A stretch of 64,000 nucleotides of DNA from Bradyrhizobium sp. 141 (lineage in GTDB: Bacteria; Pseudomonadota; Alphaproteobacteria; Rhizobiales; Xanthobacteraceae), in NCBI RefSeq assembly GCF_023074055.1, contig NZ_JADPKR010000080.1, forward strand, positions 228,142-292,141, given 5' to 3'. Positions within the stretch are counted from its first letter, which is position 1; every line of letters begins with the position of its first letter. Position numbers and translations under genes: made by a program. Of this stretch, positions 30,061-38,570 are shown one piece after another. A model generated the notes under the pieces. That model had not been told where the DNA came from. It ran no database searches and was given only the letters and a program-made list of their open reading frames with translations.

Positions 30061-30822
30061 CTAAGGATTGTCGCGCCGCGGCAGAAAATGGTCGAGCAAA
30101 CCCGTCGGCAGGGGAAAGACGACGGTCGAGGAACGTTCGCCCGCGATGTCGTGCAGGGCCGCGAAATAACGCAGCTGCATCGCCTGAGGCTCCTGCGCGA
30201 GAATCCGGCCGGCTTCGACGAGCTTTTCGGCAGCCTGCTGCTCGCCCATCGCATTGATCACCTTGGCACGCCGCAACCGCTCCGCTTCGGCCTGCTTGGC
30301 GATCGCCCGCACCATGGTTTCGTTGAGATCGATGTCCTTGATCTCGATCCCGGTGACCTTGATGCCCCAGACGTCGGTCTGCTTGTCGAGGATCTCCTGG
30401 ATGTCGGCGTTCAACCTGTCGCGTTCTGCAAGCATCTCGTCGAGCTCGTGCTTGCCGAGCACCGAGCGTAACGTGGTCTGCGCGAGCTGGCTGGTGGCAG
30501 CCATGTAATCGCCGACCTTGATGATGGCCCGTTCAGGATCGACGATCCGGAAGTACAGAACGGCGTTGACCTTGACGGAGACGTTGTCCCGCGAAATCAC
30601 ATCCTGGGGCGGGACGACCTGCACCATCACCCGTAGATCGACCTTGACGAGTTGCTGCACGACCGGAACGAGGATGATGAGGCCCGGGCCCTTCACGCCG
30701 GTAAAGCGACCGAGCGTAAAGACGACGCCACGCTCGTATTCACGCAGGATTCGAATAGCCTGGGACAGGAACATGATGACAAGCAACGCGAGCGCCGCAT
30801 AAGTCAGATATTCCAGCATCAT
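30061..30822 (-). CDS. Slipin/SPFH-domain membrane protein
   Basis: A 253-residue protein with one N-terminal membrane segment (about residues 4-24) and a stomatin/prohibitin-type SPFH domain (EYERGVVFTLGRF, VPPQDVISRDNVSVKVNAVLYF), then a helical oligomerisation segment with the slipin-type KQAEAERLRRAKVI. Slipins commonly pair with NfeD proteases that cut the slipin C-terminus and may scaffold membrane microdomains. Here the start overlaps the NfeD stop as ATGA, so the two are co-translated. Confidence 0.95.
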   Translation of the reverse strand: MMLEYLTYAALALLVIMFLSQAIRILREYERGVVFTLGRFTGVKGPGLIILVPVVQQLVKVDLRVMVQVVPPQDVISRDNVSVKVNAVLYFRIVDPERAIIKVGDYMAATSQLAQTTLRSVLGKHELDEMLAERDRLNADIQEILDKQTDVWGIKVTGIEIKDIDLNETMVRAIAKQAEAERLRRAKVINAMGEQQAAEKLVEAGRILAQEPQAMQLRYFAALHDIAGERSSTVVFPLPTGLLDHFLPRRDNP

Positions 30823-32192
30823 GATGGACCTCCCTCGCCTGTTCGGGCTGGTGCGCGCCGTATCAGCAGCGTCAGGTCGACAACGTTCGCGACTTCGACC
30901 GTCTCTCCGGGCTTGAACGTTTCGGCGCCGCGCGCCTGCCAGCGCTCACCATGGGCGAAAACATGACCTTCGCTCCCACGCCAGTCGAGAACCTCTGCGG
31001 GCAAGCCTCGCATGGCCTGCGCGCCGACCCGTTCAGGAGCCTTGGCGGCACGCCGAAGCGACCCAAGCACGACGAGAGCAAAGCCGACGAACACAGCTGC
31101 GGTGATGCCGATCACCCACCACGACAGGTGGTAGCCGGGCGCCTCGACCCTGAAGAGCATCAGCGCTCCCAGCACGAAAGCGACGATCCCTCCGAGACCG
31201 ATCACCACCGTCGGATTGAAGGCTTCGACGGTGAGAAGCACTATGCCGACCAGCATCAGGGCAAGCCCGGCATAGCTGATCGGCAGCAAATTGAGCGCAT
31301 AAAGACCGATCAGCAGGCAGATCGCGCCGACGACTCCCGGAGCGACGGCTCCGGGAGACATGAACTCGAAGATCAGGCCGTAGATGCCGACCATCAGGAG
31401 AATGAACGCCACATTCGGATCGGTGATGACCGCCAGGAAGCGGGATATCCATCCGGGGTCGATGGCTTCAACGACAGCATCCTTCGTCACGAGGCGTTGC
31501 GTCTTGCCGCCCGCAACCTCCATCACACGGCCATCGAGCTGCCTCAGCAATTCAGCCTGATCGCGCGCGACGACATCGATGGCATGGGCCTCGAGCGCGC
31601 CGTTGGCAGAAAGCGTGGCAGCCTCCCGGACCGCCTTCTCCGCCCAGTCCACATTGCGGTTGCGCAGCTCCGCGAGGCTGCGGATGAAAGCGACGGCATC
31701 GTTCGTCACCTTCGCCGTCATCGCATCCTTCGGCTCATCCTTCTTGTCCTTGCCGTCCTTGTCCGGTGTACCGCTCGGCAGACCCGGCAGCGGCCCGCCA
31801 ATCTGCACCGGTGTCGCGGCGCCAATATTGGTGCCTGGCGCCATCGCCGCGAAGTGGGTCGCATAAAGGATATAGGTCCCCGCGCTCGCCGCGTGGGCGC
31901 CGGAGGGAGCGACGTAACCGACGACAGGGATGGGCGAGGCCAGCACATCCGCAATGATCTCGCGCATGCTGGAATTGAGACCGCCGGGCGTGTTGATTCT
32001 CAGAATCACGACCTCAGCGCGCCGCTCGCTTGCCCGGGCCAAGGCCTCCTTCACGTAACTGGCCGACGCAGGGCCAATGGCCCCTTCGATCGAAACAATC
32101 AGTGCAAGACGGCCGTTCTCCTCCGCTGAGCTGGGAAGGAGGCAGCAGATCAAAGCCACGACGCCAATCGCCGCAACGAGGGCCGCCTTCAT
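30819..32192 (-). CDS. NfeD-family membrane serine protease (ClpP-class)
   Basis: Membrane protease of the NfeD long form, about 457 residues. Signal peptide (MKAALVAAIGVVALICCLLP), then a ClpP/SppA-like domain with the serine region APSGAHAASAGTYIL, a Lys/Asp-rich insertion (about residues 145-165), four to five membrane helices, and a C-terminal OB-fold NfeD domain (GRVL-type core near LRRAAKAPERVG to VANVVDLTLLIRR). The start at 32192 is set by the signal peptide; the frame extending to 32390 is unsupported. It probably trims the co-translated slipin in membrane quality control. Confidence 0.93.
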   Translation of the reverse strand: MKAALVAAIGVVALICCLLPSSAEENGRLALIVSIEGAIGPASASYVKEALARASERRAEVVILRINTPGGLNSSMREIIADVLASPIPVVGYVAPSGAHAASAGTYILYATHFAAMAPGTNIGAATPVQIGGPLPGLPSGTPDKDGKDKKDEPKDAMTAKVTNDAVAFIRSLAELRNRNVDWAEKAVREAATLSANGALEAHAIDVVARDQAELLRQLDGRVMEVAGGKTQRLVTKDAVVEAIDPGWISRFLAVITDPNVAFILLMVGIYGLIFEFMSPGAVAPGVVGAICLLIGLYALNLLPISYAGLALMLVGIVLLTVEAFNPTVVIGLGGIVAFVLGALMLFRVEAPGYHLSWWVIGITAAVFVGFALVVLGSLRRAAKAPERVGAQAMRGLPAEVLDWRGSEGHVFAHGERWQARGAETFKPGETVEVANVVDLTLLIRRAPARTGEGGPS

Positions 32193-32396
32193 GGTCTGCA
32201 CGGCAGGGCTCCCTTGCAGAGCATATGGTGTTCGTCTCTTGAACCTCAATGCTGTGCGAAGAGACCGACGCTGCGATTGTGCAACGCAATGGAAATGGCC
32301 ATGCAGGTTGGCGATGTGGTCGGTTGAGCAAGGGCGCTGGCGGACCATGCCTGCGACTGATCCGCCCTGCGCCAAGACGCCCTGCCCCAAGAGTTG

Positions 32397-32651
32397 CTAC
32401 CGTGCCACTCTCACGCCATCGGGCCCGATCGTGCCGAACATGCCGGCGATGATCTCGCTCGTCGGCTGCATGCCGCCGAGCGACCAGTGGGAGGGCTCCT
32501 GCTCCTCGATCCTGACCCAGACGTTGCGGCGGAAATCCGGGTTGTTCTGCCCTTCGACCTCGACCATCAGGTCGGTGACGCGTTCGAGCAGCGTTTTCTT
32601 CTGGGCGGCATCCAGGATGCCGCGCACGGTGGAAATGGTGACGTAAGGCAT
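32397..32651 (-). CDS. 4-oxalocrotonate tautomerase-family protein
   Basis: An 84-residue tautomerase. After Met removal the N-terminal residue is Pro (MPYVTISTVRG), the catalytic base of the superfamily; the start at 32651 is chosen for this reason and has GGAGAGA upstream. The body is a single beta-alpha-beta unit with an extended tail (WVRIEEQEPSHWSLGG), as in stand-alone tautomerase-family proteins. The substrate is unknown. It is divergent from an AraC-type regulator across 151 bases, suggesting that the regulator controls it. Confidence 0.9.
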   Translation of the reverse strand: MPYVTISTVRGILDAAQKKTLLERVTDLMVEVEGQNNPDFRRNVWVRIEEQEPSHWSLGGMQPTSEIIAGMFGTIGPDGVRVAR

Positions 32652-32802
32652 GTCTCTCTCCATTCATGTCATGTGACGAGACCGGAAGATTGGACCAGAC
32701 GGTGCCGGCGAGGCAGTGGCGGATAAGACAGAGATCGCGCAATTTCCGCCATGCGGCTCGCGCTTTCATCGGGTAGCATCGCGGCACCTGTTTGGAGGAT
32801 CC

Positions 32803-33786
32803 ATGAAGCTCGCAATTCTCGCGGTGGAAGGTTGCATGCATTCGGCGATCGCGGGGATCGTCGACATCCTGTCGCTCGCCAACCACGTCATGCAGCAGAG
32901 CGGCGAAAAATCCCGCTTCGCCTGCCAGACGCTGTCGCTCGACGGCAAGCCCGTGCGCGCCGGCGGCGGCCGGGTGGTCCCAGTCGATGGCGCGATCGAT
33001 AAACGCGCGCGCTTCGACGCGATCATAGTCCCAGGCAACCTCGTCGATCACGTCACGGCCGAGCGGCTGCAACCGCAATATGCCCGTGCCGGCGCCTGGC
33101 TCCGGCAGCAGCACGCAAACGGCCGGCTGATCGGGGCCTTTTGCAGCGGCGTTTTCCTGCTTGCCGGCGCCGGCCTGCTCGACAACCGCCGCGCCACCAT
33201 CACCTGGTGGCTGCAAGGCGAGCTGCGGCAACGCCATCCCGCGATCGACCTCGCGGCCGACGCTGTTATCACCGCGACCGACCGCATCGTCTGCGCGGCC
33301 GGGCCGATGTCGTGGGTCGACCTCCTGCTCCGGCTGATCGAGATGGTCGAAGGCAAAGGGATCGCAAAGCTGTGCGCGGACTACGTCGTCATCGACACGG
33401 CCCAGCGGACCCAGTCGATCTTCATGCCCGTCGGCTATTTGCTCTCGCAGGACCCGCTGCTGACCAGAGCCGACCTGCTGGTTCGCCGCACCGGCAAGGC
33501 CCCGATGACGGTCAAGCGCCTTGCCGGCGCGCTCGGCCTCAGCGAGCGTACGCTGAACCGGAAGTTTCAGGAGCTCACGCACGAACCGCCGCAAGCCTTC
33601 ATCATGCGCCGCCGCGTCGAGCACGCGCGCACGCTGTTGGAGACGACGACGCAGCCGATCAAGGCCATCGCACGCACGGCCGGCTACGAGGACGAGAGCA
33701 GCTTTCGCAAGGCGTTTCGCAAGCTGACTTTGATGTCGCCGCAGGCCTATCGCGCGCGGCGAATGGAGCGGACGGTGCAGGGATAA
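32803..33786 (+). CDS. GlxA-type transcriptional regulator (DJ-1/PfpI + AraC HTH)
   Basis: A 327-residue regulator: residues about 1-190 are a class I amidotransferase-like DJ-1/PfpI domain (GAFCSGVFLLAGAGLLD keeps the elbow Cys), and the C-terminal 100 residues are two AraC helix-turn-helix units (GALGLSERTLNRKFQELT; GYEDESSFRKAFRKL). GGAGGA lies just upstream of the ATG at 32803; the frame from 32716 is rejected. The amidotransferase-like domain normally acts as a ligand sensor. The divergent tautomerase gene is the probable target. Confidence 0.92.
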   Translation: MKLAILAVEGCMHSAIAGIVDILSLANHVMQQSGEKSRFACQTLSLDGKPVRAGGGRVVPVDGAIDKRARFDAIIVPGNLVDHVTAERLQPQYARAGAWLRQQHANGRLIGAFCSGVFLLAGAGLLDNRRATITWWLQGELRQRHPAIDLAADAVITATDRIVCAAGPMSWVDLLLRLIEMVEGKGIAKLCADYVVIDTAQRTQSIFMPVGYLLSQDPLLTRADLLVRRTGKAPMTVKRLAGALGLSERTLNRKFQELTHEPPQAFIMRRRVEHARTLLETTTQPIKAIARTAGYEDESSFRKAFRKLTLMSPQAYRARRMERTVQG

Positions 33787-33946
33787 ACCTTGCGGGTCAG
33801 ATCCGTCAGCTTTCGTTCTGCATCTGACTCCACTTCGTTCTCAAAGAACAAATCAGATCCGCAAAAACCGGGGCGGACCAATTCCTACTGATTGGTTTAT
33901 TCCGTCCGAGATTTAGAATGCGCATTGAATGCATGGAGCCAGTTCT

Positions 33947-34082
33947 CGTAGGGCGGATTAGCCGAAGGCGTAATCCGCCGACTGCTCGCGACGCTCACGC
34001 AGATTCGCCGCGCTAGTTTGGCATTGAAGCTGCCCGATCAAGTCAAGATGGCGGATTACGCCTTCGGCTAATCCGCCCTACG
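33947..34082. repeat. Element with 33-bp perfect terminal inverted repeats
   Basis: 33947-33979 and 34050-34082 are exact reverse complements over 33 bases (starting CGTAGGGCGGATTAGCC), with a 70-base spacer. Neither arm encodes a plausible protein, so this is a MITE-like or REP-like element rather than an IS. The right arm ends inside the truncated secreted-protein frame at 34068-34169. The rest of 33787-34270 holds no complete gene. Confidence 0.9.
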
Positions 34083-34169
34083 CACCAGCACACATCGCGG
34101 CGGAGCGCTTTGGGCGAATGCGGAGGACGCAAGCAGGAGCAGAGCGGCGGCGGTGATGATGCGCGTCAT
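34068..34169 (-). pseudogene. Truncated secreted-protein gene ending in an inverted-repeat element
   Basis: A 33-codon frame starting with a textbook signal peptide (MTRIITAAALLLLASSAFA, then QSAPP). Within ten residues of the predicted cleavage site it runs into the 33-bp repeat arm, which supplies the last codons and the stop. It looks like the 5' remnant of a small exported protein whose coding part was lost or replaced when the element inserted. Confidence 0.5.
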
Positions 34170-34270
34170 CGGAATGCAATCCAATTTGAAAATCGAATTG
34201 GATGGTCGCGCGTAGGGATGATCCGGCGGCCAGGAATGAACGAAGCGAGGTTCGGCCGTTGAAGATGCCC

Positions 34271-34480
34271 TTAGCGGACCACTCCTGCCGCGTCGTCCGC
34301 GCTTGGGATGAGCCAGTCGAGCCCGATCAGGCAGGCTTCGAGGATAACGAAGGCGGCAATGCCGCCGAGCCAGCCGAAGAACACGATGGAAAAGGTCCCG
34401 AGCAAGATTGCGCAAAACAGGTCGGCAAGCACCTTGCAGATGCGGAAGTCCCGGTCTCGTTCAGATGCGAAATACGGCAT
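34271..34480 (-). CDS. Small membrane protein of unknown function
   Basis: A 69-residue protein with a charged N-terminus (FASERDRDFRICKV) and two hydrophobic segments (about residues 18-36 and 38-56) with a Gly-rich turn between (FGWLGGIAAF). GGAGAG lies 6 bases upstream of the ATG. Not recognised as a named family. It stands alone between repeat DNA and the TRAP operon terminator. Confidence 0.65.
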   Translation of the reverse strand: MPYFASERDRDFRICKVLADLFCAILLGTFSIVFFGWLGGIAAFVILEACLIGLDWLIPSADDAAGVVR

Positions 34481-34630
34481 CGGACTCTCCTGGTGCAGCT
34501 CTGGGCTTAAGCTTAGTCCCAGCGCGAGGTGACCGTCTGCCCCATCGGACGAGTGGTAAAGTCACCAAGGGGGCCTGCTGTTCCCCCTGCAACGGGCATG
34601 CGTTCGCAGGTGGCCGGCAGGCCTCCCAAT

Positions 34631-34662
34631 ATCTCTCCCCGGATCAACCCCGGGGCAGAGAT
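34631..34662 (-). terminator. Hairpin downstream of TRAP permease operon
   Basis: ATCTCTCCCCGG pairs with CCGGGGcAGAGAT (one bulge) 5 bases after the dctM-type stop. Stem strong, T-tract weak. Confidence 0.6.
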
Positions 34663-34666
34663 CCTC

Positions 34667-36271
34667 TCAATTCTTCGGCTGGCCGAAATCGAGCGGCGGC
34701 GGCAGCTCAATATCCGGAATTTCGATCTTGATCTTGTCCAGATCCACCTTCCTGGGAGCGTCCAATAGCCCGGTGACGGTGATCGGGAACGCGATGACGA
34801 CCGCAACCATGATCGCCTGCAGGCCGATCCAGGGCATCGCGCCCCAATAGATGTCTGAACTCTTGACCTCCTTCGGCGCAACACCCCGCAGGTAGAACAA
34901 GGCGAAGCCGAAAGGCGGATGCAGGAAGGAGGTCTGCATGTTGACGCAGAGCATGACACCGAACCAGATCAAGGCAGCATCCGCCCCGACGACGGGAGTG
35001 AGCAGCTTCTGCGCGATCGGCGCGATCATCGGAATGATGATGAACGCGATCTCGAAGAAGTCGAGGAAGAAGGCGATGAAGAAGATGAAGAGGTTCATGA
35101 AGATCAGGAAGCCCCAGACGCCGCCCGGCAGCGATGTCAGCATGTGCTCCAGCCAGACACCACCGTTGCAACCGAGAAAGACGATCGAGAAGCAGGTCGA
35201 TCCGATCAGGATGAACGTCACCATGCAGGTGATGCGCATGGTGGTCTCATAGCCCTGCTTGACCAGGGTGCGCAGGTCGGGAATCCTGATCGTCTCGATG
35301 CAAACCCAGGCGACCGCGAGATAGGCAATCGCAAAGGCGATCTTGAACGGCAGATTCGGCGTGAAGTAGATGCCGATGATGGTGCCGACACCCGCGGCCG
35401 CAACGCCGACGAGCAACACCTTGTGACCGGTCGAGCTGAAATCCTTGTGATGGATGACGGCGAGGACGATCGCGCCGACCGCGCCCATCGCGCCTGCTTC
35501 GGTCGGGGTGGCAAGGCCGAGCATCATCGTGCCGAGCACAACGAAGATCAGGACGGCGGACGGGATGATGCCCAAAAGGCATTTACGCCAGAGCGCCCAG
35601 CCTGTGAGCGTCCTTGCTTCCTTGGGCACCGCCGGAACGTGATGCGGCTTGATCACGCTCAGAGCAAACGTGTAGCCCGCGAAGAGCGCGATCTGAAGCA
35701 GCGACGGGCCCCAGGCGCCCAGATACATATCGCCGACCGACTTCCCAAGCTGGTCCGCGAGCACGATCAGAACCAGCGACGGAGGCACCAGCTGGGTGAT
35801 GGTGCCGGAGGCCGCGAGCACGCCGGTGATGTAGCGCATGTTGTAGCCGTAGCGGATCATCACCGGCATCGAGATCAGCGCCATCGCGATCACCTGCGCC
35901 GCCACGGTGCCTGTGATGGCACCGAGGATGAAGCCGACGATGATCACGGAATAGCCCAGACCGCCGCGAATGGGGCCGAACAACTGCCCCATGGAATCCA
36001 GCATGTCCTCTGCGAGGCCGCATCGTTCGAGGATCGAGCCCATGAACGTGAAGAACGGAATTGCCAGCAGCAGTTCGTTTGCCAGAACGCTGCCGTAGAT
36101 GCGCTCCGGGATTGCCTGGAGGAAGCTAAATCCGAAAAATCCTTCGTGGATCGCGAGAAATCCGAACGAAAGGCCGAGAGCGGCCAGCGTGAAAGCGACC
36201 GGAAATCCGATCAGCATGGCTAGGACCAGCCCGCCGAACATCAGCGGCGGCATCATCTCAATCGTGATCAT
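34667..36271 (-). CDS. TRAP transporter large permease (DctM type)
   Basis: Large membrane subunit of a tripartite ATP-independent periplasmic transporter, 534 residues with about 12-14 helices. Typical blocks: IPFFTFMGSILER, GTVAAQVIAMALISMP, TQLVPPSLVLIVLADQLG and PTEAGAMGAVGA. It is longer than classical DctM (about 430), as in the mannitol/chloroaromatic or TakP-type branch that moves 2-oxoacids and similar anions. It overlaps the small permease by 4 bases. No substrate-binding protein gene is adjacent, so the substrate is unknown. Confidence 0.95.
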   Translation of the reverse strand: MITIEMMPPLMFGGLVLAMLIGFPVAFTLAALGLSFGFLAIHEGFFGFSFLQAIPERIYGSVLANELLLAIPFFTFMGSILERCGLAEDMLDSMGQLFGPIRGGLGYSVIIVGFILGAITGTVAAQVIAMALISMPVMIRYGYNMRYITGVLAASGTITQLVPPSLVLIVLADQLGKSVGDMYLGAWGPSLLQIALFAGYTFALSVIKPHHVPAVPKEARTLTGWALWRKCLLGIIPSAVLIFVVLGTMMLGLATPTEAGAMGAVGAIVLAVIHHKDFSSTGHKVLLVGVAAAGVGTIIGIYFTPNLPFKIAFAIAYLAVAWVCIETIRIPDLRTLVKQGYETTMRITCMVTFILIGSTCFSIVFLGCNGGVWLEHMLTSLPGGVWGFLIFMNLFIFFIAFFLDFFEIAFIIIPMIAPIAQKLLTPVVGADAALIWFGVMLCVNMQTSFLHPPFGFALFYLRGVAPKEVKSSDIYWGAMPWIGLQAIMVAVVIAFPITVTGLLDAPRKVDLDKIKIEIPDIELPPPLDFGQPKN

Positions 36272-36807
36272 TGGGTGGGCCGCTCGTATTTCGCCTCGAT
36301 GGTGACTTCACCACGCAAGGCCGCAACGCGTTTGATGACTTCCGAGACACCTTGCAAAGCCAGCATGAAAAATCCTGCTGGCAGGACAAACTTGATCGGC
36401 CACCGGAGGAGGCCACCGGCATTGTTGGACATTTCGCCGATGATGAGCGAGTTGTAGAACATCGACCATGACAGGTAGCTGAGGAGCAGGCACGCCGGGA
36501 CGAGGAAAACCAATGTCCCGATCAGGTCGAGCCACAGCTGGCCGCGTTCGGAAAGCATGAGGTACAGGATTTCGACGCGCACATGCTCGTTGCGTTTGAA
36601 AGTGTAGGACGAGCCGAACATCACGATGACGGCAAACATGTACCACTGAGTCTCGAGCCAGCTGTTGGAGCTGTAGCTGAAGGCATACCGAATCATCGCA
36701 TTTACAGCGCTGACCACGCAGGCCGCGAGCACCAGAATGTTGCAGACGTTGCCGACCTTTTCGTTCAGCCAGTCGATAGCTGTACTTACCGCCAACAATG
36801 GGCGCAT
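36268..36807 (-). CDS. TRAP transporter small permease (DctQ type)
   Basis: Four-helix membrane subunit, 179 residues, with the DctQ core (SNSWLETQWYMFAVIVMFGSS, then FKRNEHVRVEILY). It forms a complex with the large permease encoded by the overlapping downstream gene (ATGA). AAGG lies five bases before the ATG. A DctP-type binding protein is expected but absent on both sides. Confidence 0.93.
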   Translation of the reverse strand: MRPLLAVSTAIDWLNEKVGNVCNILVLAACVVSAVNAMIRYAFSYSSNSWLETQWYMFAVIVMFGSSYTFKRNEHVRVEILYLMLSERGQLWLDLIGTLVFLVPACLLLSYLSWSMFYNSLIIGEMSNNAGGLLRWPIKFVLPAGFFMLALQGVSEVIKRVAALRGEVTIEAKYERPTQ

Positions 36808-37356
36808 AGATGCCTTTTCCCCGCTCGCTGAGTGCTACCCCCAAACGAGCAGGGACCATGGCGCTGTATCAGCAGCCTTCCACCTCTGCGCGGGAGCTAG
36901 TTCACCCTCCTGATGCTTCCGCCCGTTCTTGTTGTCGGTTTTCGGCAAGACATGTTCGGGTCTCGCCCGCCGCGGGAAGCAAGGCACAATTACCGTCAGC
37001 CAATTCCGGGTCAACAAGAAAATGGACAATCTAACGGGGTAAAGTCTAAAACACGGCCGCAGTGCTTAATGGGTTGACCTGGGGGCTGCCGGCAATGCGA
37101 TCCTCGGACGGACTGCCTCTAATGCGGATATCGCAGCTCCAGAGGGTAATTTCGTGATCGGCGCACTCCTGGTCGTGTTGTCAACCGCCTTCTCTGGTTG
37201 TTCCTGCCTCGCAACGGGCAGCCACATCGATGGATGGCGCTGCCGTTCTTCGAGACAGGAATTCCACTGGTGATCGTCATGTCGTTGGCGGCTGGTCTGA
37301 CGATGGTGATCGAACGCGTGTTCTGACACCGCCGTGCCTGCGCGATCGAGGTGCGC
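36808..37356. other. Region without a confident gene
   Basis: 549 bases upstream of the TRAP operon. One suggestive frame (plus strand, ending at a TGA at 37324-37326) encodes WMALPFFETGIPL and a hydrophobic VIVMSLAAGLTMVIERVF, but lacks a good start (a stop lies at 37147-37149). An overlapping frame (to a stop near 37272) also looks partly protein-like (NFVIGALLVVLSTAFSG). This pattern fits a frameshifted small membrane protein. No other structure was seen. Confidence 0.4.
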
Positions 37357-37593
37357 CTAACCCTCGACGTCGTACTGCTTGCAGAGATGATCGCCGATCT
37401 GGACAAGCATGGCGACGCATTCAGGGTAGCCCGGACGATCCGAGGTCGCCCGATCTGCGCTGGCTCGAAACTCCCAGGAATGGCCGTCGCGGAGGATGGA
37501 AATTGTCATTCCATCGGGGCAGTCGGCGTGGACCTTCAACTCGGCCCTCGCCATGGCGATGAGTTCGCTTTCAGTCTTCACAGGTCTGCTCAT
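37357..37593 (-). CDS. Small conserved-looking hypothetical protein
   Basis: A 78-residue soluble protein (MSRPVKTESELIAMARAEL..., ending CVAMLVQIGDHLCKQYDV) with a good GGAGG site 9 bases before the ATG. It resembles small hypothetical proteins I associate with Bradyrhizobium genomes; function unknown. It lies downstream of the sigma-factor operon on the same strand but 187 bases away. Confidence 0.65.
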   Translation of the reverse strand: MSRPVKTESELIAMARAELKVHADCPDGMTISILRDGHSWEFRASADRATSDRPGYPECVAMLVQIGDHLCKQYDVEG

Positions 37594-37780
37594 GAAGGTA
37601 ATCCTCCGTCTTGGGGCAGAACTTTAGTTGTATCTGCCAAACCCATCAAACTAGTACGCGTACTCATAAATCGTCGGTGATGTCCGCTTCGCGCCAACAC
37701 CGACCACCTTTGTGCGACCGCAGCAAATGACGCGAAAGGGCCAGATTCAGACGTTTCGACCTCACCGAGCATCAAATCGG

Positions 37781-38281
37781 TTAGACGGCTCGCTGAGTGA
37801 GTCGGGGAAGCCAGCGCGGCACATTGGCGCAATAGCTTTCATACTCGGCTCCGAAGCTTTGGCGGAGCGTCGGCTCCTCATAGGCAATTACGAAGATGTG
37901 AAAAAAGAGCCAGATCAACGCGCCGTAGCCGAGGAGATGCCGGTCAGCGAATAACACCGCCTGACCAAGAATGACGGCAACAACTGCAACATAAATCGGA
38001 TTGCGCACATAGCGGTATAATCCGCTCACCACGAGATTGCGTGGTGGCGCGATCGGCGCGGGCGTGCCCAGACCCTGCAACGCAAAGCGCGCAAACGAAT
38101 CTAACAATCCGGACACGCCGGCAATAATGAACGCGAGCCCAGCCAAGCGTGTCGCTTCGGCTTCTAAAAAGGGTGGCCGAAATTCCCAATGCGTGATCGA
38201 CCATGGGATGACGCCCGCCAACATCGCCGGTGCAACGAGGAAAAACAGGGCGGATCCTAGGATTGCTGTGATCTTCGACAA
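37781..38281 (-). CDS. Integral-membrane methyltransferase (isoprenylcysteine/phospholipid MTase-like)
   Basis: A 166-residue membrane protein with about four to five helices and the ICMT/PEMT C-terminal core: GLYRYVRNPIYVAVV, then EEPTLRQSFGAEYESYCANVPRWLPR. This core binds SAM and methylates membrane-associated substrates. No ATG fits; a TTG at 38281 has GGGAGG five bases upstream and gives a natural N-terminus. The longer frame (to 38506) overlaps the upstream gene out of frame. It is the last gene of the sigma-factor operon, 25 bases after its neighbour. Confidence 0.8.
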   Translation of the reverse strand: MSKITAILGSALFFLVAPAMLAGVIPWSITHWEFRPPFLEAEATRLAGLAFIIAGVSGLLDSFARFALQGLGTPAPIAPPRNLVVSGLYRYVRNPIYVAVVAVILGQAVLFADRHLLGYGALIWLFFHIFVIAYEEPTLRQSFGAEYESYCANVPRWLPRLTQRAV

Positions 38282-38306
38282 TGCATCCTCCCGTCCTGCC
38301 GCGATG

Positions 38307-38570
38307 TTAATGCAGCCATGTCCGGTCAGCGCGTTCAGCGGTTGAATCGCGACGGCCTTGAGAAAGCGTCTCGACCAGGCCCGCTGTCCAGCACATCGGG
38401 CATCCGCGTAGCGCGACGAGCGCGGCAACGCCCGCGCCCAAGGATAACCAAGGGTGCGCGGTCTGGTGGACGATGGCCCAAGCGAGTAGCGCCGCCGCAG
38501 CTGCACCGCGCATCAGGTGTGCGCCTAGGAAAGCGCTCCCGAACATGCCGACTCCACGAAAGTAATTCAT
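38307..38570 (-). CDS. Small CPxC membrane protein
   Basis: An 87-residue membrane protein with two hydrophobic segments (about residues 20-35 and 40-56) followed by RGCPMCWTAG. The end of the second helix and the CPxC block resemble those of the small protein encoded two genes upstream (GYCPACAIAG), suggesting the two are related (DUF2892-like). Its ATG overlaps the sigma factor stop as ATGA. Possible roles are redox or metal sensing at the membrane or sigma-factor control; none is shown. Confidence 0.7.
   Translation of the reverse strand: MNYFRGVGMFGSAFLGAHLMRGAAAAALLAWAIVHQTAHPWLSLGAGVAALVALRGCPMCWTAGLVETLSQGRRDSTAERADRTWLH

Noticed and set aside
32014..33624. 536-codon frame antisense to the GlxA-type regulator and the NfeD region
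   Set aside because: Low-complexity Arg/Asp composition; conflicts with three supported genes.
36808..37356. Plasmid or phage origin structures
   Set aside because: No iterons, DnaA boxes or replication genes seen; only decayed frames.
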